NCBI GenBank assembly: GCA_018053185.1
Contig: JAGPLX010000006.1
Coordinates: forward strand, 1-64,000
DNA from: Syntrophobacteraceae bacterium
Lineage (GTDB): Bacteria > Desulfobacterota > Syntrophobacteria > Syntrophobacterales > Syntrophobacteraceae
Length of the DNA stretch: 64,000 bases
Direction: 5' to 3'
A program made the position numbers and the translations under genes. Below, piece by piece: positions 1 to 10,351 of the stretch. The first letter of the stretch is position 1. Each line of letters opens with the position of its first letter. A model generated the notes under the pieces. That model ran no database searches. It saw only the letters and a program-made list of their open reading frames with translations, and was not told where the DNA came from.

Positions 1-197
1 GGGCAGGATTTGAGAAACCGTCCCCGAAACTCGACCACTTCCAAGACTTCGGGGTCCGGTGCCGAACGATCGGGAAGACGTTCCACAACCTGGAAATCGG
101 CGTGGGGCAGGGTGTCCTTCAAATGGCGAACCAGTTCAGTTCCTGCCAGAGCGGCTTCGACCAGGATTTTTCCGGGGGGCTTCACCGAGATGGTCAT
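1..197 (-). CDS. N-terminal part of a protein resembling spore photoproduct lyase-like radical SAM proteins (cut by window edge)
   Basis: The minus-strand frame is open from the ATG at 195-197 to the window edge, giving about 65 residues that begin MTISVKPPGKILVE. The last visible residues, FRGRFLKSC, resemble the segment just before the first conserved cysteines in spore-photoproduct-lyase-like radical SAM proteins (usually RGRFVKPCPGT). That likeness is the only basis for the name. The start overlaps the stop of the upstream ParB-like gene as ATGA, so the two are probably translationally coupled. The radical SAM cysteines would lie outside the window, so the identity is tentative. Confidence 0.45.
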   Translation of the reverse strand, partial: MTISVKPPGKILVEAALAGTELVRHLKDTLPHADFQVVERLPDRSAPDPEVLEVVEFRGRFLKSC

Positions 198-1186
198 GGA
201 ACGCCTGTCGGGGAATGGGAAAATTCGGAGGGATACAGAACCTTCTCCAGCTCCCCGGACTGTGCCAGCCTCTCCGCTGTTTTCACCCCCTTGGCCAGCT
301 CCCCGCTGCTGGAAAAGATCAATCGGATCTGCCACCGCTCTCCTTCGAAGTCCCTCGGGGGAACCAGTTGCACATCCTCGGGAAGTGACAATGCGGTCAC
401 ATCCTCCTGGAACCGATCCATACGGGAATGCAGCCTTGGAAAACGGCGTCGGGCAAGCATTTCACGAAATTTCCGAGTTTTTTGGCGGTGATTCTGATGG
501 GGGGTCGATAAAAAGGAGCGCAAAGCCGGATCCCTCAAGACTTCGATTTTGTCGCGCTTTTCCCGTTCCGCAATCTCGACGATGCGCTCCAGAATCTCCA
601 CCTGAACGCTGGCGCTGCACCTCAACACGCGGAACCATTCCAGGACTTCCCTGGTTGCATCGACATCCCATCGGGCGAGCTCGAGGGCCGCCCGTTCGCA
701 AATCCCGCCCGACGCCGCCTCTTCGAGCAGGTCCGTTCCGGACGCCCCCAACCGTTGCCATAGCTCGAGAACTTCTTTGCGGGGAGAAATCCCTAGAGCC
801 TGGAAAAGCCTCGGAAGGGAACCGTCCTCCGGAGAAAGCCGGGAAAGAAGGTGCACCAGCCGAGCTTTTTCCGCAGGGTTTGGCGGCGGGCCCAAGAGCT
901 TTTCCTCGACCCGGAGCCGGATCAGCCGCTCGCAGGGGGTATTCCGATCGAAAACAAGGCAGGAAACGGTTTCCAGCCCGGACTCGAGTGCCCACCTCAG
1001 GCGCATGAATCCATCCACGACGACCTTCCTCCCCCCGGACTGTTCCCACACCCAGGGCAGCCCCAGGATTCCATACCGGTGCAGGGACTCGAGCAGAAAG
1101 TCCTTGGATGTGAAGCCGGGCACGGCAAAGCGGGTGTCTTCCCACGCCACCTCTGCGAGCCGGATCTGAAAGAGGTTCCGGTTCAT
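194..1186 (-). CDS. ParB-like N-terminal (ParB/sulfiredoxin fold) domain protein
   Basis: The product is about 330 residues. Residues 5-85 look like a degenerate ParB/Srx N-terminal domain: a conserved-looking IRLAEVAWEDTRF start, then a GRKVVVDGFMRLRWALE segment matching the 'dGhhRl.Aa' ParB motif. The middle is helical and may be HTH-like; the C-terminus is basic and not recognised. The start was set at the ATG at 1186, because the longer frame reads through purC and the region before this Met looks non-coding. The gene overlaps purC upstream (ATGA at 1183-1186) and the photoproduct-lyase-like gene downstream (ATGA at 194-197). This tight three-gene unit is not a chromosome-partitioning context, since no parA is present, so a DNA-related accessory role is more likely. 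Function unknown. Confidence 0.6.
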   Translation of the reverse strand: MNRNLFQIRLAEVAWEDTRFAVPGFTSKDFLLESLHRYGILGLPWVWEQSGGRKVVVDGFMRLRWALESGLETVSCLVFDRNTPCERLIRLRVEEKLLGPPPNPAEKARLVHLLSRLSPEDGSLPRLFQALGISPRKEVLELWQRLGASGTDLLEEAASGGICERAALELARWDVDATREVLEWFRVLRCSASVQVEILERIVEIAEREKRDKIEVLRDPALRSFLSTPHQNHRQKTRKFREMLARRRFPRLHSRMDRFQEDVTALSLPEDVQLVPPRDFEGERWQIRLIFSSSGELAKGVKTAERLAQSGELEKVLYPSEFSHSPTGVP

Positions 1187-2088
1187 CCCAGCGATTCCAG
1201 ACCCCGTCCCGTCAGCCGTTCCAGGGCTTCCAGGTAGCGGGAGCGTGTATTGGCTACCACCGTGGGGGGGAGCTCGGGGGCGGGATCGGTAGTCTTCCAT
1301 CCCGAGCGAATCAGATAGTCCCTCACGTATTGCTTGTCGAAGCTCTCCGGGCTGGTTCCCACTTCATAGCGGTCCGCAGGCCAGAATCGGCTGGAATCCG
1401 GCGTGAGCACCTCATCTACCAGCATAAGCGTCCCGTCCTTCAACCCGAACTCGAACTTGGTGTCCGCCACCAGGATTCCTTTTTCCGCGGCATAGGATGC
1501 CGCCGTCTCGTAGAGGGCGATGCTGAGGTCCCTCACCTGTTGGGCGAGTTCTCTCCCCACAATCTCGATCATGCGCTCAAAGGAAATGTTTTCGTCGTGG
1601 GCGCCCTTGGCCGCTTTGGTGGAAGGAGTGAAAAGGGTTTGGGGCAGCTTTTGGGCCTCTCGAAGCCCCGAAGGCAAAGAAACACCGCAGAGGGTCCCCG
1701 TCTTCCGGTAGTCCTTCCATCCGGACCCCGCCAGGTATCCCCGGACGATACATTCCACGGGCAAAACTTCCGCCTTTTGGACCCACATGGTTCGACCGGC
1801 AAGAACATGGGCATGGGGGACGCATATGGAAGGAAAGTCCTCGATACGGGTGCCGATCAGGTGATGGGGGACGAGCTTTCCCAGGAAATCGAGCCAGAAC
1901 GCCGACAGTTGCGTGAGGATCCGGCCTTTGTCCGGGATGGGAGTGGGCATAACCACGTCGAAGGCCGAGATCCGGTCCGTGGCCACGATGAGCAGAGTAT
2001 CCCCCAGGTCGTAGATGTCCCTCACCTTTCCCCTGGAATGGAGTTTGAGTCCCTTCAAATTGGTTTGGAGCAACGTCTGGCTGGACAT
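1183..2088 (-). CDS. purC: Phosphoribosylaminoimidazole-succinocarboxamide synthase (SAICAR synthetase)
   Basis: PurC joins CAIR and aspartate using ATP in de novo purine synthesis in the cytosol. The 301-residue length fits the larger bacterial/yeast type. Visible signatures are SRGKVRDIYDLGD near the N-terminus (nucleotide-binding strand), ATDRISAFDVVMPTPIPDKG, and the substrate-binding region VECIVRGYLAGSGWKDY. The C-terminal LVDEVLTPDSSRFW segment is also typical. The ATG at 2088 was chosen because AGGAGG lies 6-8 nt upstream and the homologous N-terminus (MSSQTLLQTNL) starts here; the longer frame adds 24 unrelated residues. The gene heads the minus-strand unit with the ParB-like protein. 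Confident. Confidence 0.97.
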   Translation of the reverse strand: MSSQTLLQTNLKGLKLHSRGKVRDIYDLGDTLLIVATDRISAFDVVMPTPIPDKGRILTQLSAFWLDFLGKLVPHHLIGTRIEDFPSICVPHAHVLAGRTMWVQKAEVLPVECIVRGYLAGSGWKDYRKTGTLCGVSLPSGLREAQKLPQTLFTPSTKAAKGAHDENISFERMIEIVGRELAQQVRDLSIALYETAASYAAEKGILVADTKFEFGLKDGTLMLVDEVLTPDSSRFWPADRYEVGTSPESFDKQYVRDYLIRSGWKTTDPAPELPPTVVANTRSRYLEALERLTGRGLESLG

Positions 2089-2141
2089 GCCATGCCTCCT
2101 CGAGAGAGTGGAATTCCCGTCCGCGGCTTGCCAAATCCGGG

Positions 2142-2170
2142 TTGACCCCGATGGGTCCATTTGTTATGCT
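2142..2170 (+). promoter_or_regulatory. Candidate sigma70 promoter for the membrane protein-tilS unit
   Basis: TTGACC at 2142-2147 and TATGCT at 2165-2170 are 17 nt apart, in the divergent gap between purC and the plus-strand membrane protein gene. This fits the -35/-10 consensus closely. The transcript would start about 55 nt before the ATG at 2233. Confidence 0.5.
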
Positions 2171-2232
2171 GCCGGCAACTGGATATCCAGTATTTCTGAG
2201 TAGATGTCAAAGCAAAATGAGGTTGATCCGCC

Positions 2233-3042
2233 ATGAAAACCTCCCCCGACTCATCCACCGGGCGATTGCGCGGTATAGCCGCTCTCTTTGACGATTTCGA
2301 ACGAAAAGCGCTCTTCCATAAATATCTTTTCTTCTTGGGCTGGATCGAGATCCTCATTCTTGCCACCTGCTGGCTGTACCGGCTGAGCGACAGGGGTTCC
2401 GATCCATCCGGTCCCGTGGATACACCATTCCCCTGGAAAGTGTACTTCCTGGTCGCCTTTCTGGCGCCCGTTGCCATCACCTTCCTCCTGGGCGTGGTCA
2501 TTGTCGGTTTCAACAAGTATTTCGGAGAACCCGAGACCATTGGGCAGGCCGTCTTTGGGGAAACGCCGTCCGAGGGCGGCGGGGAGAGAACAGGCGGGGT
2601 GCACAAGCTGCACCGGTGGGTCCACTGGATCCAGGGGCTGCCTTTCCTCGGATTGCTGCTTCTCCTGGGAGTGGCCGTGGGCTTCTTCTACAGACTGGAT
2701 GATCTTCTGGCCTTCCTCAGCAACGTGGGGGAAAAATCCGTCAAGATCGTGCTGATTTCCGCGGCTGCGCTCGTGGCCCTCATCTCCGTCTTTGCCCTCA
2801 TCCTCATTTTGCTGAATTTCCAGCTTCGCAAGAAGTCCATGGAGTACCGCTATCGGAGTGAAATGGCCGAGCGGTTTGGTTTGATCATTCTCGAAGACAA
2901 CACGGTGCTCAACAACGAGGGGAAGCTGGTCAGCCACGGGAAGAAGCTGCTTCCCCTTCTCCCCTCCGAAGCTCCCCAGGGAGACCGGCCCGAGATCCCC
3001 GGCCGGCCCCTTCGGACTCGATCCGATCCCGACCCCTCATGA
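2233..3042 (+). CDS. Four-helix integral membrane protein of unknown function
   Basis: The product has 269 residues with four hydrophobic stretches near residues 28-48, 68-92, 135-155 and 172-200, separated by a charged loop. The C-terminal ~70 residues are hydrophilic, rich in Pro/Arg, and probably cytoplasmic. No signal peptide and no enzymatic motif were seen. The stop overlaps the tilS start (ATGA at 3039-3042), so it is co-transcribed and probably translationally coupled with tilS. It is not a family I recognise; the coupling with a tRNA-modifying enzyme may be only operon economy. Confidence 0.75.
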   Translation: MKTSPDSSTGRLRGIAALFDDFERKALFHKYLFFLGWIEILILATCWLYRLSDRGSDPSGPVDTPFPWKVYFLVAFLAPVAITFLLGVVIVGFNKYFGEPETIGQAVFGETPSEGGGERTGGVHKLHRWVHWIQGLPFLGLLLLLGVAVGFFYRLDDLLAFLSNVGEKSVKIVLISAAALVALISVFALILILLNFQLRKKSMEYRYRSEMAERFGLIILEDNTVLNNEGKLVSHGKKLLPLLPSEAPQGDRPEIPGRPLRTRSDPDPS

Positions 3043-4559
3043 TCCATCGTCACCCCCTGGAGAAGCTCGTGTGGGAAGCCGTTAGCCGCCACGAGCTCAT
3101 CTCGCCCCAAGACCACGTGCTGGCAGCAGTCTCGGGGGGACCCGACTCGATGGCTCTATTGCACGTCCTGGTGTTCATTCAAACAGAGCTGGGGGGGCGC
3201 CCACCGACAGTCCTCCACTTCAACCACCGGCTGCGTGCCGGGGCATCCCTCGCGGACGAGGAGATCGTCCGGGCTGCAGCGCGAAAACTGGGTTGCGTGT
3301 TCCGAGCGGGAACGGAAGACGTGGGGGAGTATCGCCGAAAGCACCGGATTTCCCTCGAGATGGCGGCAAGAGCTTGCCGTCACCGCTTTTTCGATCAGGC
3401 ACGAAAGGAGCTGGGCGGAACCAAGATCGCCCTGGGACACACGGCCAATGATCAGGCCGAGGAAATTCTTTTGAGACTCATCCGGGGCAGCGGGCCATCG
3501 GGCCTTTGTGGTATGGCGCCCAAAGGCAGGAGCGGGATCATCCGCCCCCTCCTGGGTGCCACGCGGGAACAGATCCTGGCTTACCTCGAGGATCGGCGAA
3601 TTTCCTACAGCGAAGATCCTTCCAACTCTCAACCCTTCTGCCAGCGAAATGTCCTGCGACTCAAGATATTTCCTACCCTTCTGCGGCGCTTCCATCCAAA
3701 AGCGATCGAAACCCTTTGCCGCCATGCTGAACTGGTGCGCAGGGACGAAACCTACTGGAGGCAGCGGATTCTCGAATGCTGGCCGTCCGTTTGCCTCGAG
3801 GAGACATCCGCCCACATCCGGCTGGATGCGGAAGCTCTTCTCGAAATTCATCCCCCTCTTCGAGTACGCGTGATGCGCTGGGCAGTGGAGAGGTTCAGGG
3901 GGAGCACTCTCGGCCTCTACACCCCCCATTGGGACGCCATGTGTCGGTGGGTTTCGGAAGCAGCCGAGAGAAAGACGCTGCACCTGCCGGCAAGGCTACG
4001 GCTGACGCGCTGCAAGAAAGCCGTGGTCCTTTGGACTGAGGAGCCGAAAGTTTCCCCAAAACCCGGGGAGGCGGCGATTCTCATTCCCGGCCCCGGCACC
4101 TACACCTTTTCCGGTTACTCGATTGCCCTGTCCGTGCGTGGATTAGGGGAAGCTGAAAAAAACAGTGGGCTTCGAGCTTTTTCCCAGGAAGTTTGCCTGG
4201 ATGCCGGCACCATCTCCTGGCCCATGTGGATTCGCTTCTGGAAGGAGGGAGACCGCTTTCGTCCCCTGGGTTTGGGCGGCTCCAAGAAGCTCCAGGACTA
4301 CTTCACGGACTGCAAAGTCCCTCGAGCCATGCGACATCGCATTCCTTTGCTCTGCGATGGAGAAAAGATCTGTTGGGTGGTGGGCCACCGGTTGGATGAA
4401 CGGGTGAAGGTGACGTCCTCTACCCAGGAAGTTCTCGTCGTCGAGATTCGATCTATCGAGGCGCCTACTCGGGAAGATACGGCAGACCCTCCAAGGACGG
4501 ATCGAGATCCCGGATCACTCGATCCAGAGTCTCTTCCAGGTCCATCCGGCGACAGGTGA
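3039..4559 (+). CDS. tilS: tRNA(Ile)-lysidine synthase
   Basis: TilS converts C34 of the CAU anticodon of tRNA-Ile2 to lysidine using ATP and lysine. The PP-loop ATPase motif [10 protein letters not shown] is at residues 32-41, followed by the FNHRLR and [18 protein letters not shown] segments of N-type ATP pyrophosphatases. The C-terminal TilS domain is visible as [24 protein letters not shown] and [12 protein letters not shown]. The length of 506 residues is normal for long TilS. The gene is convergent with proS and their coding 3' ends overlap by 95 nt, so the last ~30 TilS residues (rich in Pro, Asp and Arg) are encoded opposite the proS C-terminus. A CAU tRNA that could be its substrate is at 62745-62817. 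Confidence 0.95.
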   Translation: MIHRHPLEKLVWEAVSRHELISPQDHVLAAVSGGPDSMALLHVLVFIQTELGGRPPTVLHFNHRLRAGASLADEEIVRAAARKLGCVFRAGTEDVGEYRRKHRISLEMAARACRHRFFDQARKELGGTKIALGHTANDQAEEILLRLIRGSGPSGLCGMAPKGRSGIIRPLLGATREQILAYLEDRRISYSEDPSNSQPFCQRNVLRLKIFPTLLRRFHPKAIETLCRHAELVRRDETYWRQRILECWPSVCLEETSAHIRLDAEALLEIHPPLRVRVMRWAVERFRGSTLGLYTPHWDAMCRWVSEAAERKTLHLPARLRLTRCKKAVVLWTEEPKVSPKPGEAAILIPGPGTYTFSGYSIALSVRGLGEAEKNSGLRAFSQEVCLDAGTISWPMWIRFWKEGDRFRPLGLGGSKKLQDYFTDCKVPRAMRHRIPLLCDGEKICWVVGHRLDERVKVTSSTQEVLVVEIRSIEAPTREDTADPPRTDRDPGSLDPESLPGPSGDR

Positions 4560-6210
4560 AGACCTCTCCCGTCTTCCGAATCTTGATTTCCACTTCTCCT
4601 TTCCGGACCCACTTTTGGCTGATCACCACCCGCACGGGGATTCCCAGCAGATCCGCGTCCTTGAGCTTGACCCCGGGGGATTCGTTCCGGTCGTCATAGA
4701 GGACCTCATAGCGGGAGCGGATGCGCTCGTACACCTCCTCCGCCGTGGAGATCACCTCTGGATGCCGGCCCAGGGAAGTCACGGTCACCTGAAAGGGAGC
4801 GATGGTTACGGGGAAAATCATGCCGCTCTCGTCGTGATGCTGTTCGACAACACTGGCCATGAGACGCTCGACCCCAATCCCGTAACACCCCATGACGACT
4901 CTTTGCTTTTCTCCCACCGAGTCCAGGTAGGTGACATCCATGGAGTTCTCCGCCGTATACTTGGTGCCCAGCTTAAAGGTGTGTCCCAACTCGATTCCCC
5001 TTCGAATCTCCAAAACACCCGTTCCACACCGGGCACAGATGTCGCCCTCGCGGACTTCGGTGACATCCACCCGGGAAACCTTGGGAAAATCTCTGCCGTA
5101 CAGGACGTTCTTCCAGTGGACGTCCGGTTCGTTCCCACCGGCAACATAGAGGGTTTGATCGTCCACAGAGGTATCCAGAACCAGGCGAACCCCTTTTAGT
5201 GCCACGGGAGAGAGAAATCCACCGTAGAGGCCTTGGGAGCGGAGGAGATCCTCCGAGGCCAGTTCCAGGCGGACGGCCTTCAGATGGTTGGCAAGTTTGG
5301 TGGCGGAAACGGCAAAATCCCCCCGCACCACAACCAGGACCAACTCTCCGTCCGCTTCGTAGGCTACCGTTTTGAGAAATCGGTCCTCGCGGATTCCGAA
5401 AAATTCCATGAGATGAGCGATACTCCTGACACCGGGCGTGGAGACCTTTTCCATGGGCGGGATTACCGGGGGCAGGTCCGGAGATGAGGATTTGAGGCCC
5501 TTTGCCTTTTCCGTGTTGGCTCGGTAATCGCACCGTGTGCACACGACAAACCGGTCTTCTCCGTGGGGGGATTCGAGCATGAACTCATGAGATCCTGTTC
5601 CTCCCATGATACCGGGGTCTGCTTCGATGGGGATCGCTTTCACGCCGCATCGAGCGAAAATCCGGAGGTAGGCGTTGAAAATCAGGGGATAATAGTCGTC
5701 CAGGTCCTGAAAATCCGGGTGAAAACTGTACGCATCCTTCATGAAGAACTCGCGAACCCGAAGCAGTCCGGCTCGAGGGCGAGCTTCGTCCCGGATCTTG
5801 GTTTGAATCTGGTAGAGCATGACGGGCAAATCCCGGTAAGACTTCAGGAATTGTTTGCCTATGTCCGTCACCACCTCCTCGTGGGTCATGGCAAGAACAA
5901 AATCCCGGTTTTTACGGTCTTTGATCCGAAAGAGCTCCTGGCCGATATCGAAATAGCGGCCTGTTTTCTTCCAGAGCTCGGCGGGGTTCAGAACCGGCAT
6001 GGTTACTTCCATGCCTCCGATTCGATCCAGCTCGTCCCGGATGATGGCCTTGACCTTTTCGGCAACGCGATGCCCCAAGGGGAGCAGAGAGTAGATTCCT
6101 GCAGCGACAGGGTGGATGTAGGAACCCCGAAGAAGCAGGATATGGGACGGAGTTTCCGCTTCCTTGGGTACCTCGAACAAAGTGTGAATAAAGTATCTCG
6201 AATAGCGCAT
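4465..6210 (-). CDS. proS: Prolyl-tRNA synthetase, bacterial type with editing insertion
   Basis: ProS charges tRNA-Pro. The 581-residue length and order of motifs fit the bacterial class IIa form with a YbaK-like editing insert: [19 protein letters not shown] at the start, motif 2 around [19 protein letters not shown], the insert at about residues 225-380, then [22 protein letters not shown] (motif 3) and the anticodon-binding domain. The start was set at the ATG at 6210; a longer in-frame extension lacks homologous-looking sequence. The gene is transcribed alone towards tilS. The 402-nt gap to htpX probably carries divergent promoters; no T-box-like leader was evident. Confidence 0.96.
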   Translation of the reverse strand: MRYSRYFIHTLFEVPKEAETPSHILLLRGSYIHPVAAGIYSLLPLGHRVAEKVKAIIRDELDRIGGMEVTMPVLNPAELWKKTGRYFDIGQELFRIKDRKNRDFVLAMTHEEVVTDIGKQFLKSYRDLPVMLYQIQTKIRDEARPRAGLLRVREFFMKDAYSFHPDFQDLDDYYPLIFNAYLRIFARCGVKAIPIEADPGIMGGTGSHEFMLESPHGEDRFVVCTRCDYRANTEKAKGLKSSSPDLPPVIPPMEKVSTPGVRSIAHLMEFFGIREDRFLKTVAYEADGELVLVVVRGDFAVSATKLANHLKAVRLELASEDLLRSQGLYGGFLSPVALKGVRLVLDTSVDDQTLYVAGGNEPDVHWKNVLYGRDFPKVSRVDVTEVREGDICARCGTGVLEIRRGIELGHTFKLGTKYTAENSMDVTYLDSVGEKQRVVMGCYGIGVERLMASVVEQHHDESGMIFPVTIAPFQVTVTSLGRHPEVISTAEEVYERIRSRYEVLYDDRNESPGVKLKDADLLGIPVRVVISQKWVRKGEVEIKIRKTGEVFTCRRMDLEETLDRVIRDLDPSLEGLPYLPE

Positions 6211-6490
6211 AGCTACTGTACTCCTCGTCTTTGCAGGGATGTATCGCCCAACCGATGGAGCGTTCACCGCTGGGGATCCTCCTTCCGGGATGCATCGGAT
6301 TTCGACTGAATCGAGCAATGCCCCGGAAGTTCACGGATCAGGCAAGGCCCTCTAATAACATGTCTTTTTGGGAATTCACAATCCCCAATGTATATAAATG
6401 CCGGGAGGAAGCGTGAGAGAGATAGAGGGATGCCGGGGCCTTCTCCATGGAACACTCCTCCGGTTGCACGGGCGTCTTGGGGGCTTTGGC

Positions 6491-6519
6491 TTGACACCGA
6501 CGACCCACTTGGTTAAGCT
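6491..6519 (+). promoter_or_regulatory. Candidate promoter for htpX
   Basis: A perfect TTGACA at 6491-6496 is followed after 17 nt by TAAGCT at 6514-6519, about 95 nt before the htpX start. The -35 is consensus and the -10 is weak. HtpX is often heat-inducible in other bacteria, but no sigma32-type promoter was seen. The rest of the 6211-6612 gap shows no gene. Confidence 0.35.
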
Positions 6520-6612
6520 GGAAATGAAATGTTGGAATAATCACAGGATATTATTAGAGAACGACCCTGGAGCCGTAAGACCGCCGGGGGTTTTTTGCAG
6601 GAGGACATTGCC

Positions 6613-7470
6613 ATGGATAGCCGTTTCCGTACGACCTTGTTATTGGCCGTGCTGACCTTACTCATTGTCTGGATTGGGCATTTCATAGGGGGATCGCACG
6701 GAATGCTCATCGCCCTCGCCCTTGCCGCCGTCATGAACCTCGGGAGTTACTGGTTTTCCGACCGCCTGGTGCTGGCCATGTACCGTGCACAACCCTTGGA
6801 CCCGAGCGAGGCCCCGGAAATCCACCGGATTGTGAGGGAACTTGCGGCGCAGGCGAACATCCCCGTGCCGAGGGTCTACTGGATTCCGGAGGAAACCCCC
6901 AACGCCTTCGCCACCGGGCGAAATCCTGAAAACGCCGTCGTGGCCGTAACGGAGGGTCTCCGGAGATTGCTCACCCCGGAAGAAATCCGAGGCGTTCTTG
7001 CCCACGAGATAGGACACATCAAGAACCGTGACATCCTGGTGAGCTCCATCGCCGCCACCCTGGCCGGGGCGGTGATGGTCCTTGCGGATATGGCAAGGTG
7101 GGGGGCGATCTTTGGGGGATTCAGAGGCGGTGACGATGAGAACGAGGGAGGAGGGATCGTTGGATTTCTCGTCATGGCCATTGTGGCTCCCATTGCGGCC
7201 ATGCTCATCCAAATGGCCATTTCGCGGTCGCGGGAATATCTGGCGGATGAAACGGGTGCGCGCCTCTGCCGTCGACCGGAGGCTCTGGCGCGGGCGCTGG
7301 AAAAGCTCTCCATCGCTTCCCGTCAGATTCCCATGGAAAACGCCAAACCCGCCGCCGCCCACTTGTTCATCGTAAATCCTCTTTCGGGGAGGAGTCTGGC
7401 AAACCTTTTCAGCACCCATCCACCCATCGAGGAGCGGATCCGCAGATTGCGCAGCATGAGAGCGGTGTAG
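6613..7470 (+). CDS. htpX: HtpX-family M48 zinc metalloprotease, membrane-bound
   Basis: HtpX is an inner-membrane zinc endopeptidase that degrades misfolded membrane proteins. The product has 285 residues. Two N-terminal membrane helices (about 5-25 and 30-48) precede the M48 catalytic domain. The zinc motif HEIGH lies in [17 protein letters not shown] near residue 131, and the third ligand Glu is in [13 protein letters not shown] near residue 210. Two more hydrophobic stretches follow the HEIGH helix. The ATG at 6613 was chosen for its AGGAGG 8 nt upstream; an alternative start six codons earlier lies on that Shine-Dalgarno. The gene is convergent with the downstream sensor kinase. Confidence 0.95.
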   Translation: MDSRFRTTLLLAVLTLLIVWIGHFIGGSHGMLIALALAAVMNLGSYWFSDRLVLAMYRAQPLDPSEAPEIHRIVRELAAQANIPVPRVYWIPEETPNAFATGRNPENAVVAVTEGLRRLLTPEEIRGVLAHEIGHIKNRDILVSSIAATLAGAVMVLADMARWGAIFGGFRGGDDENEGGGIVGFLVMAIVAPIAAMLIQMAISRSREYLADETGARLCRRPEALARALEKLSIASRQIPMENAKPAAAHLFIVNPLSGRSLANLFSTHPPIEERIRRLRSMRAV

Positions 7471-7504
7471 ACCGGTATCGAACAAGCCACATTCCGTGCC
7501 GGCC

Positions 7505-10177
7505 CTAACCTTGTCCTGGGGGGTCCTCTTTGTGGGTCGGGGCCTTGGAAATGGAGAGGTAGAACACGGCCCCCGTATCGGACCGCGGATGCATCCAGAC
7601 CCTGCCTCCATGCTGTTCGGCAACCTCACGGGCAATGGCCAGTCCGAGACCGGCCCCTTCGATACCCCGGGAAGATGGAGTGCGTTGAAACATCTCGAAA
7701 ATCTTTTCGGAATCTTTCATGGTCACTCCCGCCCCGTCGTCACTGACAGAAAAGATGTGAAAGGTTTCGGATTCCTCGTAGCCGATCCGAATCTCGCTCA
7801 ACTGCTCTCCGCCATACTTGAGTGCATTGTCCACGTAGTTTCGCAGGGCCCGCAGCAGCCCCATCCGGTCCGCCTGGATCTCGGGACCTGCCTCCGGATG
7901 GATCCACGCGATACGGCGGCAAGAGAGTTTGGATGAAAACTCTTCCATGAGGGTCTGAAAGATCTCCCGCGTGTTGACGGGCTCGATGGTGAGCGGACTT
8001 TCTTTGGTGGCGATGAACGTGTTGATTCTTTCGACAAGGGCCGCCACGTGCTCGGCCGCCTTCATGATCTGGTCACAAAAGAGCATGCTCTGCTCGTCCA
8101 TGGCATCACGGCACCGCTTCTTGAGCAGATTCGTGAGACCGTGAACGGCGATGGCCGGGCTTTTCAGGTCGTGCATCACGGAATAGGCGAAGAATTTCAA
8201 CTTATCCATGGCATTGCGCTGGGCTTCTTCGGCTCTTTTGCGCGTCTGGATCTCTGCCAGCAGTTCCTGGTTTGCCGCGGCCAGTTCCGCCGTTCGAAGC
8301 TTCACCCTCGATTCCAGTTCGTCATGGGCTTTCCGAAGGGCGTTTTCCATTTCCTTGCGCAGGGAAATGTCGCGGCAGGTGTACAGGACGGTCCCTCCCT
8401 TGATGTTGACCTGTTTGACATTGACAAGCAGCACATGTTTTTTCCCTTCCTTGTCCAGGATTTCCCGTTCAATATTCTGCAGCTCCCCCGATTGGCGCAG
8501 GACCTCGGGATTAAAAAGGTCCGGGCCCAGGAGACGATCGATGTTGCCCAGGTCCACCACGTCCCGTGGAGATAGTCCGAATATACTTTGGGAGTCGGCA
8601 GACACGTAAGTGAATGCTCCGGTGTCGTCCGTGATGAAGACCGCGTCGGAGATATTGCCCAGAACGATCCCGGCGAGTTCCTCCGATTCCCTGAGGGCCT
8701 CGGAAGTTCGCTTCTGGTCCGTAATGTCCACCATCACCCCCTGGAGAAGGAGGGGCACGCCGGTTTCATCCGGCACAACCCTGGCCTCGTCCCGGAACCA
8801 TACCAGCCGGTCATCCCGTGCGATCATACGGTATTCGGACACAAACGGTTCATGGGTGGCGTGGCACAGGGCCAACTCTTCCAGGACCCGTTCCCGGTCT
8901 TCCGGGTGGAGCCTCTTTCTCCAAAGATCGGGATCGAGGTCGTAGTCGGCTTGACCAAAACCAAGGATCGTCTGAGTTTGAGGGCTTACATACAGGGTGG
9001 TGCCGGTTGGATCCAGGGCAGCCGTGTAGGTGATAGCCGGAATCTGTTCCACAAGCGTGCGATACCTGGCCTCGGATTGCCGCAGTGCCTCTTCCATCCG
9101 ATCTCGTTCTTTTTGGCGAAGCTGCAGCTTGTCGGCCATTTCATCGAACGCCTGCGCCAGTTGGCGGATTTCACTTTTTCCGGGCACAATGCCGGTCCGG
9201 TGACTCAAATCCCCCTCGGCCAGATGCCTCGAGGTAGCCACCAGGGCGTCGATCTTTCGCATCATGAAGAATTGCCCGAGTCCCCAGGCGGCGATCAACG
9301 CAAGCAACCCTGCAGTGCCGGTGGCAATGAGGTTTCTCAGGAGAATGGCATTGGCCTCTGCCAGTACGGCGCTTTTGGGGATTCCCAAACAGACCGTCCC
9401 CTGCTGTGGGCCCGCCATGTCCGTGCAGGCATAGAGCCGCTCTTGGTCCTCGGTACCTTTCGCCTCTATGATTCGATCTCCACCGAGGGGGAAGAGCCCC
9501 TTCACCTCCTTTTCCGGGAAGGATTTCCCGACCCAGTTTTCTGGGTCTGGATAATGGGCCATGATGATTCCGTTGGAGTCCAACAGGGTTAGAGTCGACC
9601 CTGGGGGAAGTTGCGCAGTAGTTCCAAGCTCATTGAGCCATGCCAGGTCCAGGGCTGCAACAACCACCGCTTCCACACGGCCTTCGGGGTCCAGGACCGG
9701 ATACGCGAAGGTGAGGGATGCCTTGCCGCTGATTCGGCCTACCTGAAAATCCCCTATGACCAAATCCCTCGTAGTCAAAACCCGCTGGAAATAGGGACGG
9801 TCCGAGACATTGACCGGGTGTCCGGAAGGAGCGACGCTGCAAAGGAAATTCCCGTTGCGATCGATGAGGCCGAGATTGGTGTAGTGCCTGTACTGCTTGT
9901 GCAGGTTCGAGAACAAGAGAGCACAACTGGACCTGTCGCCGCTTCGTACTGCAGAACGTTCGGCAAGGGCAATCAAGAGGTGGTGGGTTTCCTGAACCAG
10001 GAGCTTGTAGTCCATGGAAGCGACATGAACAAGGCTCACCGCATGCTCCCTGGCCCTGGCGACAGCCATGCGTCGTTGATCAAGGCCGGTTCGAAGCACC
10101 AACAGAAGAGCCGGCAGCACCGCCAGGAAGACAATCAGGATGATTCGAAAGCGCAGGCTGAAAAGGAAACGAGTCAT
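7505..10177 (-). CDS. Membrane-anchored sensor histidine kinase (Cache-HAMP-PAS-PAS-HisKA-HATPase)
   Basis: This is an 890-residue kinase. A first membrane helix is at residues 10-30, an extracytoplasmic Cache-like sensor at about 35-275 and a second helix at about 281-304. A HAMP linker (310-360) follows, then two PAS domains (about 365-490, with a typical PAC end, and 495-615). The HisKA box is YSVMHDLKSPAIAVHG (phospho-acceptor His in MHDLKSP), and the ATPase has NYVDNALKYGG (N box), DDGAGV (G1) and GAGLGLAIARE (G2). No receiver domain is fused and no response regulator lies next to it, so the partner is unknown. It stands alone, convergent with htpX. Confidence 0.93.
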   Translation of the reverse strand: MTRFLFSLRFRIILIVFLAVLPALLLVLRTGLDQRRMAVARAREHAVSLVHVASMDYKLLVQETHHLLIALAERSAVRSGDRSSCALLFSNLHKQYRHYTNLGLIDRNGNFLCSVAPSGHPVNVSDRPYFQRVLTTRDLVIGDFQVGRISGKASLTFAYPVLDPEGRVEAVVVAALDLAWLNELGTTAQLPPGSTLTLLDSNGIIMAHYPDPENWVGKSFPEKEVKGLFPLGGDRIIEAKGTEDQERLYACTDMAGPQQGTVCLGIPKSAVLAEANAILLRNLIATGTAGLLALIAAWGLGQFFMMRKIDALVATSRHLAEGDLSHRTGIVPGKSEIRQLAQAFDEMADKLQLRQKERDRMEEALRQSEARYRTLVEQIPAITYTAALDPTGTTLYVSPQTQTILGFGQADYDLDPDLWRKRLHPEDRERVLEELALCHATHEPFVSEYRMIARDDRLVWFRDEARVVPDETGVPLLLQGVMVDITDQKRTSEALRESEELAGIVLGNISDAVFITDDTGAFTYVSADSQSIFGLSPRDVVDLGNIDRLLGPDLFNPEVLRQSGELQNIEREILDKEGKKHVLLVNVKQVNIKGGTVLYTCRDISLRKEMENALRKAHDELESRVKLRTAELAAANQELLAEIQTRKRAEEAQRNAMDKLKFFAYSVMHDLKSPAIAVHGLTNLLKKRCRDAMDEQSMLFCDQIMKAAEHVAALVERINTFIATKESPLTIEPVNTREIFQTLMEEFSSKLSCRRIAWIHPEAGPEIQADRMGLLRALRNYVDNALKYGGEQLSEIRIGYEESETFHIFSVSDDGAGVTMKDSEKIFEMFQRTPSSRGIEGAGLGLAIAREVAEQHGGRVWMHPRSDTGAVFYLSISKAPTHKEDPPGQG

Positions 10178-10351
10178 CTGGAACTTATCCTTCTCTCCCC
10201 GAATTACCTGTGGAATTCATTCGGTTCGGCTAGTGGACGTCACAGTGGTTCAGACCCGTCGAGTGGTTGATTCGTATTCCGGATGGCTGGAACAGGAGGA
10301 AGCGCAACAGTCCCGGCATTCCTGAACCCCATGGAAGGAGGCTTTGGGCCG

